Source: Phycisphaerae bacterium
GTDB lineage: Bacteria; Planctomycetota; Phycisphaerae; UBA1845
Length of the DNA stretch: 64,000 bases
Assembly: GCA_029260015.1 (NCBI GenBank)
Contig: JAJDEB010000009.1
Span: 1 to 64,000 of the forward strand
Reading direction: 5' to 3'
A program made the translations under genes and the position numbers. The notes below the pieces were generated by a model. It was not told the DNA's origin. It worked only from the letters and a program-made list of their open reading frames with translations, and did not search any database. Positions 34,729 through 41,828 of this stretch are shown here, one piece after another (within the stretch, counting starts at the first letter, position 1; each line of letters opens with the position of its first letter).

Positions 34729-35811
34729 TTATCGTGGATGAAAACTCGAACCGGGGCGGAGTTTACGACAGAACTCAACAAGCAAATCGGTTGCTCGATC
34801 GACATCTTTGAGGTCCACCGTTTCTACCGCCGTGTGCATATAGCGACAGGGTATGCCCACAATTCCGATCGCAATTCCTGCCCGTGATATCTGCAACGCG
34901 TCTGCATCCGAGGGGCTGCACTCTGGTTGGGCTTCTGGTTGGACGGGAATTTTTTTTGCCCGTGCGGCGCTACGTAGCAATTCGCCGACCCGCGCGTTCG
35001 CATTGGCCCCGACAACGATGCTTGGCCCATGGCCCAATGAGACTTCTCCCGCAGTCCTTCGATCGACATCTGGAACGTCAACAGCATCGGTGACATCGAC
35101 ACAGATCGCGACGTCGGGTTTGATTGCATAAGCCGCGGTCATAGCACCACGCGATCCGATTTCTTCCTGCACCGTGCTGACTGCAAAAATCGCGCAGTTG
35201 GGACGTTGGCGACTCAGCTTGCGCGCCGCTTCCGTGATGACGGCGATGCCGGCTTTGTTGTCCAGACCGGGGCCAGTCAGCAAGCGATCGCCGAGCATTT
35301 CCGCACCCAGCGCAAAGGTAACAGTGTCTCCGATGGCCAGTTTTCGCATGGCGTCACTGCGACTCTTTGCCCCGATGTCGATCGCCAGATCACGAAAGGC
35401 CAGATCACGAAAGGAAGATTTTGAATCCTTTTGGGTTGGCCCGCGTAAACGTTCCGGACAATGTCCGATCACACCTGACGTCGCGCCCTTTCGGGTATGG
35501 ACAGAAACTCTTGACCCAGGCAGTAACGCCGGGTCTAATCCTCCAATGGCCCGCGCAAAAGCGAACCCCTGCTCGTCGACGTGGGTGACCATAAGCCCGA
35601 TCTGATCGACATGTGCAGCGAGCATGACCCGCGGCTTGCCGTCGGGGTTGATGGCGCAAATCAAGTTGCCATGTATGTCCGCATCAATCGTGTCTGCCTT
35701 CTCAGCCATGCGCGTTCGGACAACGCGCTGTGCCGGTTGCTCGAATCCCGACGGAGATGGCGTGTTCAACAGCTTCTCAAGAAATCGCAGATGATCCGGT
35801 CGCATGAACAT
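34729..35811 (-). CDS. M42-family metallo-aminopeptidase
   Basis: A 360-residue cytoplasmic aminopeptidase of the M42 family (glutamyl aminopeptidase, endoglucanase-M-like), which forms tetrahedral 12-mers that trim peptides. The two-metal site is visible: His in LAAHVDQIGL, bridging Asp in GPGLDNKAG, catalytic Glu pair in VQEEIGSRGA, Asp in ICVDVTDAV and His in CRYMHTAVE. Length is normal for the family. A 15-base tandem duplication near 35386 to 35415 adds a second RDLAF/RDLAI block in a loop region of the dimerisation domain. Its place next to an operon for glutamate-type chemistry suggests that it may supply peptides or amino acids to it, but it is on the other strand. Confidence 0.9.
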   Translation of the reverse strand: MFMRPDHLRFLEKLLNTPSPSGFEQPAQRVVRTRMAEKADTIDADIHGNLICAINPDGKPRVMLAAHVDQIGLMVTHVDEQGFAFARAIGGLDPALLPGSRVSVHTRKGATSGVIGHCPERLRGPTQKDSKSSFRDLAFRDLAIDIGAKSRSDAMRKLAIGDTVTFALGAEMLGDRLLTGPGLDNKAGIAVITEAARKLSRQRPNCAIFAVSTVQEEIGSRGAMTAAYAIKPDVAICVDVTDAVDVPDVDRRTAGEVSLGHGPSIVVGANANARVGELLRSAARAKKIPVQPEAQPECSPSDADALQISRAGIAIGIVGIPCRYMHTAVETVDLKDVDRATDLLVEFCRKLRPGSSFHPR

Positions 35812-35984
35812 GACTCCTTACCTTGTTCGCACCTTTCAGATAACCCCGTTTGACGCATAGGGCAATAGGGGCGATGGCTATTACCGGCGGGTTGGCTACT
35901 TGAGATTAGGGCTATTTCATGTGGATTTCACGCGGCGCTCAAAACCGGGATATACATTGTTCCCTCCCGTAAGGGTCTCTTGAG

Positions 35985-36010
35985 AAAGTGCCGACTGACA
36001 GTCACTTTTT
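35985..36010 (+). promoter_or_regulatory. Hairpin with T-run in the leader of the 36040 operon
   Basis: AAAGT plus GACT pair with AGTC plus ACTTT around a GAC loop with a 3-base bulge, followed by TTT. It starts 55 bases before the ATG of the first gene. It could be a weak terminator or attenuator in the leader; no riboswitch I know could be matched. Confidence 0.3.
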
Positions 36011-36039
36011 AGCCGCACGAGGATTGGAAAACCTAGAAA

Positions 36040-37161
36040 ATGAATACTGAGTTTTCTTCCGAAACAAGCGAAGCGCAACCTCAAAAAAACACGTCAGAGT
36101 CGCTGCTGGATGGTGCGACTTCCGATGAGTTCCAACTGCCCGCTGAGCTTAAAGACCAGCGCCGTGTAGCCGCCGACAAGAATCGCACGATTGACGAGCG
36201 TCTGGAAGCCTTTGAAGACGTCATGGATTCAGAGGTTGGGGATACGTCGTTTGCCCGGGCTCGAAACATTGAACGGGCGGAAGGCATTCGTCAGTTGTAT
36301 TTGAAATTTGAAGGCGGAAATCCCACCGGTACGCAGAAAGACCGAATCGCCTTTGCACAGGCGCACGACGCAATGCGCCGTGGTTTCGATGCGATCACGG
36401 TTGCAACTTGTGGCAATTATGGCGCAGCCCTCTCAATCGCGGCGCGCATCGCCGGGTTGCGCTGCATCATCTACATTCCGGAAAGCTACCAAAGTCGGCG
36501 AATTGAGGAGATGACCCAACAAGGTGCCGAGATTCTACGGGCCCCCGGTGACTATGAAGATGTCGTTGACTTGTCGCGCCAGCGGTCTGTTGATGACGAG
36601 ATCTACGACGCAAATCCTGGCGGTGCCAATACGGCATTGCAGTTGCAGGCCTACGGTGAAATCGCCCACGAGATTTATGACGAATTACGCGACGCACCGG
36701 CAGCCGTCGCCGTTCCAGTGTCCAATGGAACTACACTCGCTGGCATTTACAAAGGCTTTTTAAGTTTGTACCGGCGCGGCAAGACATCGCGCATGCCCCG
36801 ATTTATCGCGGGGTCTACCTATAACAAAAACCCGATCGTGCATGCCTTGATTCGCAATTTGCCGACGTGCGACAACCTGCCACGCGAGCGCGTCCGGGAA
36901 TCGAAAATCAACGAACCGCTGATCAACTGGCATGCGATTGACGGCGAACACGCGGTGCAAGCTGTCCGGGAGTCCAATGGGCACGCTGCTTTTGCCAGTG
37001 ACCGCGCCATGCTATCCAGTGCAAAATCGCTACGCGAAAAAGAGGGCTTGAGTGTGCTGCCCGCCTCGACGGCTGGCCTCATCGCACTGATTGATCTGTG
37101 CCGCCGAGAATCAATGCCGCCCGACCGGTATGTAGCCGTACTGACAGGTAAACGAACATGA
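36040..37161 (+). CDS. Threonine-synthase-like PLP-dependent (fold type II) enzyme
   Basis: A 373-residue fold-type-II PLP enzyme, first of a four-gene operon. The Schiff-base Lys is Lys100 in GNPTGTQKDRIA, matching the S-F-K-D-R site of threonine synthase; the phosphate loop is probably PVSNGTTLAG; VATCGNYGAALSIAARIAGL is the substrate loop that follows. The first 55 residues are charged and probably disordered. True threonine synthases are usually longer and have further N-terminal domains, so this may be a synthase or lyase acting on another beta- or gamma-substituted amino acid. It overlaps the next gene by four bases (ATGA), so its product is likely made together with the DgcN-like protein and may share its substrate. 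The exact reaction is unknown. Confidence 0.8.
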   Translation: MNTEFSSETSEAQPQKNTSESLLDGATSDEFQLPAELKDQRRVAADKNRTIDERLEAFEDVMDSEVGDTSFARARNIERAEGIRQLYLKFEGGNPTGTQKDRIAFAQAHDAMRRGFDAITVATCGNYGAALSIAARIAGLRCIIYIPESYQSRRIEEMTQQGAEILRAPGDYEDVVDLSRQRSVDDEIYDANPGGANTALQLQAYGEIAHEIYDELRDAPAAVAVPVSNGTTLAGIYKGFLSLYRRGKTSRMPRFIAGSTYNKNPIVHALIRNLPTCDNLPRERVRESKINEPLINWHAIDGEHAVQAVRESNGHAAFASDRAMLSSAKSLREKEGLSVLPASTAGLIALIDLCRRESMPPDRYVAVLTGKRT

Positions 37162-38267
37162 GTCATTCATTCGACGGAAACGCGATCGTTTACTGCGAGG
37201 GCGCATTTACGACGCCCAACGGGAAAACGGCGCACGGACTGGTTCGACACACGGATCGATACCGCGTCATCAATGTGGTGGATTCGGTGCATGCCGGAAA
37301 TGACGCGGGGCAGCTTCTTGATCGGCGGCCCAACGATATCCCCGTGGTCGATTCGATTGCAACTGCAATCACGGATGCCAAGAAGGCGAACAAACCAGCT
37401 ACGCACCTGGTCATCGGATTGGCTCCTGATGGCGGGCGGTTGTCGTTATTTGCTCGCGACGACGTCAAAGTGGCGATTCGATCCGGACTGCATGTAGACA
37501 GCGGGCTTCACGATCTCTTGAGCGAAGACACCGAGATTGCAGAGCTTGCCCGAGAGTTTGGCGTGCAACTTCGAGATGTGCGCAAACCGCCACCGCTCTC
37601 GCAATTGCACTTCTTCTCAGGAAAAATCGAAGACGTCACCAGCTTCAAGGTGGCGGTGCTTGGTACGGACTCTGCCATCGGAAAACGCACGACAGCCGTC
37701 CTGCTCGTCAAAGCGCTTCGTGAACAAGGGTTGACCGCGGAGTTGATCGGGACCGGGCAAACCTCCTGGATGCAGGGCGTGCGTTACGGAATCGTCCTCG
37801 ATTCGCTCATCAATGACTTTGTCGCGGGTGAAATTGAGCACGCCGTTTGGAGCGCCTGGTCAGAACAGAAACCCGACGTCATCATCCTTGAAGGACAAGG
37901 GAGCTTGCTCAACCCCGCGTATCCAGGTGGGTTCGAGTTGTTAGCCGCCGGTAGACCGGACGCAGTCGTTATGCAGCACGCACCCGCGCGCGACGTTTAT
38001 GATGGTTTTCCGAATCATCCGATGCACCCGCTAGAACGACAGATTCAAGCGATCGAAGTTGTTTCTGATCGCCCGGTTGTCGCAGTCACGTTGAACCACG
38101 AGTTGCTCGATCAGGATGCGATCGAACAGTCGAAGCGCGATGTCGCAGGTGAAACCGGTCTGCCCGTCTTTGATGTACTGCTCGAAGGGGCGGCTGGCTT
38201 GGCTGAAGTCATCGCACAGCGTATTGCAAGTAGAGAGTGTGTCGCGAGAGAAAGTGTGAATCGATGA
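37158..38267 (+). CDS. DUF1611 family protein, DgcN-like (D-glutamate N-acetyltransferase family)
   Basis: A 369-residue member of DUF1611, the family of DgcN. Features: an N-terminal alpha/beta domain (about 1 to 140) with HLVIGLAPDGGRL, then a P-loop NTPase-like C-terminal domain opening at about 165 with VAVLGTDSAIGKRTTAVLLV and continuing with LIGTGQTSWMQG and VIILEGQGSLLNPAYPGG. In marine bacteria DgcN acetylates D-glutamate, and the partner DgcA racemises the N-acetyl-glutamate. An enolase-superfamily epimerase, the expected DgcA partner, is in the same operon at 40697. Start and stop are coupled by ATGA overlaps to both neighbours. Substrate in this organism is inferred only. Confidence 0.85.
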   Translation: MSHSFDGNAIVYCEGAFTTPNGKTAHGLVRHTDRYRVINVVDSVHAGNDAGQLLDRRPNDIPVVDSIATAITDAKKANKPATHLVIGLAPDGGRLSLFARDDVKVAIRSGLHVDSGLHDLLSEDTEIAELAREFGVQLRDVRKPPPLSQLHFFSGKIEDVTSFKVAVLGTDSAIGKRTTAVLLVKALREQGLTAELIGTGQTSWMQGVRYGIVLDSLINDFVAGEIEHAVWSAWSEQKPDVIILEGQGSLLNPAYPGGFELLAAGRPDAVVMQHAPARDVYDGFPNHPMHPLERQIQAIEVVSDRPVVAVTLNHELLDQDAIEQSKRDVAGETGLPVFDVLLEGAAGLAEVIAQRIASRECVARESVNR

Positions 38268-40687
38268 ATCGCCGTGCAAACTCAAGAGCTGGCGATATCC
38301 ATCCAACCGGAAAAACGTCCAAGAAAAACCCGCTCGATTGCCTCTTCGTCATAGATCGACTCACAGTCGGTCCGGCGCGGATTGAATCGCGCCGCATCTG
38401 CGTGCCATACGAAGTGTCACAAGGCGGCACAACCGAGACCTTTGAACTCATCTTTCGTTATACAGCAGATGTGTTCTCGCCAGATGACATCGCTGACCAG
38501 AATCTCGCCGCGATGATCGGCTGCCAGGTAGCGCTGAACTACGGGCTGTTCGCGCGCGAAATCGTTTTTCGCGGCATATTCGACCAGCACGATCAGCGGT
38601 TTATTGCAAGCATGGCCGAAAACACGGCACGCGAAATCTACGTCAACAAGCTTTTGAAACCGAATTCATTTCTCGTTGGCGATGCCACCCACCTACCCGT
38701 CGTCAAACTGTCCCATTATTGCCAGGCTCGACTGGTCTTTGACGCTGCTGATGGCACCGCCGAGAAGGATCTCAAAGCCCGTCAATCCGAATGGACTTAC
38801 AGTGCAAATCGCTTCCTCGTTCTGTCGAGCGGCGGGAAGGACAGCCTGCTCACGTTCGGACTGCTGCGCGAAGCAAAGGCGGAAGTTCATCCGGTCTTCG
38901 TCAACGAATCGGGGCGACATTGGTTCACAGCGCTCAATGCATACCGGTATTTTGATGAGCATATTCCCAATACCGATCGGGTTTGGACCAATGCCGATCG
39001 ACTCTTTGCATGGATGCTGCGCAAGCTTCCCATCGTTCGGCAGGATTTCGCGAACGTCCGATCGGACGCCTACCCGATTCGCTTATGGACGGTGGCGGTG
39101 TTTGTATTCGGAACGTTGCCGATTGCCCGCAAATGCGGCGCTTGCCAGATCATCATCGGTGACGAATACGACACGACTGAGAAAACTACCCACGAAGGGA
39201 TTACGCACTACAACGGATTGTACGATCAAAGTCGCTACTTCGACGACGCCCTCTGTCGGTATTACGCACGAAAGCGCTGGGGGCTCACCCAATTTTCGAT
39301 TCTGCGGCCGATGTCTGAGTTGCTGATTGAGAAGACGTTGGCCCAGCGCTATCCGAATCTATTGGCACTCCAGACTTCGTGTCATGCAACGCACAAAGAA
39401 GGCGAAACGATTCGACCTTGCGGAAAATGCGAAAAGTGCCGCCGCATCATGACCATGTTAGCCGCCATCGATGTTGATCCAAAAGTCTGTGGCTATTCGC
39501 AAGAACAGTTAGTAAAAAGCCTCGCGGAATTTGCCCGCGCAGAACTACATCAGGAACTGGCTGGCGTACAGCAACTCGGGCATTTGCTTCGGTCACGTGG
39601 GTTGATTCAGGCTGACAAAATCGATGGAGCGTCGGTGAAAGAACGCAAGGAGATCATGCAACTACGCTTTGATCGCGAGCGCTCACCGATTGGTGCGATT
39701 CCGGCCAAGCTGCGTGCGAAGATTTACCCATTGATGCTCGCCCATACCGAAGGTGCAGTAGAGAAGCAGGGCCGCATGTGGTCTGCTTTCGACCCACTGG
39801 CCACCAACGCCATGTCCCAACCGTATCCATTTGAACAACCGGAGCGTGAATTGAAATCTGCCAACAAGAAGTCTGCAAACAAGAAATCTGCGGGCAACGC
39901 GACAGACAAATGGCTATGGGGCGAGTTCACTTGGCCCCAGGCGGAAGCACAACTTCGCAGTGTTGATGTCGCGCTTCTTCCGGTTGGGGCGATCGAGCAG
40001 CATGGCCACCACCTTCCCCTCGATACCGATGCGTTTGACGCGGATCACCTGGCGCAAGAAGTCGCTCGTGCGTGCGCAACGCCTCGGCCATTCGTCTTGC
40101 CGTTGATCCCTTATGGCGTGTCGTACCATCACGACGATTTTCGCGGTACAATCAGCGTCACCAACGAAACGCTTTCTCGATTGGTTTACGAAATTGGCAT
40201 GAGCGTGGCGCGCAATGGCATCACCAAACTGGTCATCATCAATGGTCATGGGGGCAATGCCGCGACGCTCCAGTTCGCAGCCCAGATGATCAACCGCGAC
40301 GCCCACATCTTCACATGCGTTGACACCGGAGAAACCAGCGACACCGACATCGACGAGCACACCGAGACACGCAGCGATCTGCATGCAGGTGAGGTCGAGA
40401 CGAGTACTTCGCTCGCGACTCGGCCACACCTGGTTCAGATGAACAAAGCAAAGAAATGCATCTCCAAATTCTCGAGTCGATACCTGGATTTCAGTTCGCA
40501 ACGGAGTGTCGACTGGTACGCCCGGACTGCGAAAATTTCCTCCAGCGGTGTCATGGGCGATCCAACGAAGGCCACCGTTGAAAAGGGCCATCGCATTTGG
40601 GAAATCATGATCAGTAACCTTGTGGGGCTCGTCGAACATCTCAAGCAGATGACGCTCGACGAAATTCATCAACGAAACCGCTTCTAG
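38264..40687 (+). CDS. Fusion protein: MurL-like PP-loop ATPase domain plus creatininase-family amidohydrolase
   Basis: An 807-residue two-domain protein; the ATG at 38264 overlaps the previous stop (ATGA). The N-terminal part (about 20 to 500) has a PP-loop SSGGKDS at 189, a RPMSEL motif, and a Cys motif CGKCEKC near 385. This order resembles MurL, the ATP-dependent epimerase that inverts the terminal Glu of UDP-MurNAc-L-Ala-L-Glu, and more distantly QueC-type synthases. A low-complexity linker (SANKKSANKKSAGNATDK, about 530 to 548) leads to a full creatininase domain (about 555 to 800) with metal motifs EQHGHHLPLDTD and NGHGGNAA, and HAGEVETS. Creatininase-type enzymes hydrolyse cyclic or linear amides. 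Joining these two activities in one chain is unusual. The MurL assignment rests on motif order and needs a profile search. Confidence 0.72.
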   Translation: MNRRANSRAGDIHPTGKTSKKNPLDCLFVIDRLTVGPARIESRRICVPYEVSQGGTTETFELIFRYTADVFSPDDIADQNLAAMIGCQVALNYGLFAREIVFRGIFDQHDQRFIASMAENTAREIYVNKLLKPNSFLVGDATHLPVVKLSHYCQARLVFDAADGTAEKDLKARQSEWTYSANRFLVLSSGGKDSLLTFGLLREAKAEVHPVFVNESGRHWFTALNAYRYFDEHIPNTDRVWTNADRLFAWMLRKLPIVRQDFANVRSDAYPIRLWTVAVFVFGTLPIARKCGACQIIIGDEYDTTEKTTHEGITHYNGLYDQSRYFDDALCRYYARKRWGLTQFSILRPMSELLIEKTLAQRYPNLLALQTSCHATHKEGETIRPCGKCEKCRRIMTMLAAIDVDPKVCGYSQEQLVKSLAEFARAELHQELAGVQQLGHLLRSRGLIQADKIDGASVKERKEIMQLRFDRERSPIGAIPAKLRAKIYPLMLAHTEGAVEKQGRMWSAFDPLATNAMSQPYPFEQPERELKSANKKSANKKSAGNATDKWLWGEFTWPQAEAQLRSVDVALLPVGAIEQHGHHLPLDTDAFDADHLAQEVARACATPRPFVLPLIPYGVSYHHDDFRGTISVTNETLSRLVYEIGMSVARNGITKLVIINGHGGNAATLQFAAQMINRDAHIFTCVDTGETSDTDIDEHTETRSDLHAGEVETSTSLATRPHLVQMNKAKKCISKFSSRYLDFSSQRSVDWYARTAKISSSGVMGDPTKATVEKGHRIWEIMISNLVGLVEHLKQMTLDEIHQRNRF

Positions 40688-40696
40688 GCAACGATC

Positions 40697-41758
40697 ATGA
40701 ATATCACGAAGATTGAATGCTGGTCGGTGAGCATGCGACTGGCAGAAAGTTACGAGATCGCGTACGAGAAAGTCACTTCGACGACCAATGTGTTTCTGCG
40801 AATCGAGACGCATAACGGCATCTGTGGTTTTGGTTGCGCCGCACCGGACGAGCCAATCACCGGAGAAACAGCGGAATCAGTCCGCGGCGATCTGGAAGGC
40901 GTGGTTGAACCGTTGCTAAAGAGTCTTGATGCTTCGCGTTACGCGTGGCTGATGGATCAAGTTGTCGAAGCATTGCCCAATAGCCCCGCAACAAGGGCGG
41001 CCGTTGATATGGCATTGTTTGATGTGCTGGGAAAAGCCACCGGTTTGTCCGTCTACCAACTATTGGGCGGTTATCGCACTTCGATCCCTACAAGCATCAC
41101 AATCGGTCTGATGCCATTTGAAGATGCCGTCGAGCACGCCGTACGCCATGTAAGTCGAGGCTTTCAATGTCTGAAGATCAAGGGCGGTCTCGACGTGAAT
41201 GAAGACATTGAACGCGTGCATGCCGTGCGCGATCGAGTCGGCCCGGCGATCGAACTGCGATTCGACGCGAACCAGGGTTACACCGTTGAACAGGCTCGAC
41301 ATTTTGTTGAACGGACCAAGACAGCGAAGCTCGAACTGCTGGAGCAACCGACACCGCGTGGAGCGCCCGACCTGCTCGGCCGCGTCACTCAATCCGTTGC
41401 CCTGCCTGTGATGGCCGACGAGAGTCTGATGTCCCTGCGCGATGCATTTCGGCTGGCAAGTGAAGGACTCGCCGACATGGTCAACGTCAAACTCATGAAA
41501 GTGGGTGGAATCCTCGAAGCCTTGCAGGTCAATGCCGTCGCCAAGTCTGCAAAGCTGGAGGTGATGGTCGGCTGCATGGATGAAGCCGGGCTCGCCATCG
41601 CCGCCGGACTGCACTATGCCCTCGCGCGGAAAAACGTCGTTTATGCCGACCTCGACGGTCATTTTGATTTGATCGATGATCCGTCACACGCGGCACTGCG
41701 TCTCAAGGATGGCATTCTCTATCCTGCCGAAGGCCCCGGATTCGGTTGGTCGATCTAG
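40697..41758 (+). CDS. Enolase-superfamily dipeptide epimerase / DgcA-like racemase
   Basis: A 353-residue member of the muconate-lactonising subgroup. Catalytic set: KIKGG near 161 to 163 (K-x-K), metal ligands Asp in RFDANQG near 190, Glu in LLEQPT, and Asp in MADESL near 239, and the opposite base Lys in VNVKLMKVGG near 264. The C-terminal VGCMDEAGLAIAAGLHYA and DLDGHFDLIDDP are typical of L-Ala-D/L-Glu epimerases, the subgroup that also includes DgcA, the N-acetyl-glutamate racemase. The gene starts 9 bases after the fusion gene and ends the operon. Together with the DgcN-like protein it suggests D-Glu to N-acetyl-L-Glu conversion; a dipeptide epimerase for peptidoglycan recycling is the main alternative. 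Confidence 0.88.
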   Translation: MNITKIECWSVSMRLAESYEIAYEKVTSTTNVFLRIETHNGICGFGCAAPDEPITGETAESVRGDLEGVVEPLLKSLDASRYAWLMDQVVEALPNSPATRAAVDMALFDVLGKATGLSVYQLLGGYRTSIPTSITIGLMPFEDAVEHAVRHVSRGFQCLKIKGGLDVNEDIERVHAVRDRVGPAIELRFDANQGYTVEQARHFVERTKTAKLELLEQPTPRGAPDLLGRVTQSVALPVMADESLMSLRDAFRLASEGLADMVNVKLMKVGGILEALQVNAVAKSAKLEVMVGCMDEAGLAIAAGLHYALARKNVVYADLDGHFDLIDDPSHAALRLKDGILYPAEGPGFGWSI

Positions 41759-41828
41759 ACGTTGGCGACGAGCATCGCCATTGCGGCGAATCGCGTTATC
41801 CGCTGTCTGGTACTCACCCGAAACCGCT

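Noticed and set aside
39914-40813. 299-residue minus-strand ORF over the creatininase domain
   Set aside because: The plus strand carries complete creatininase motifs; the minus ORF has no known domain.
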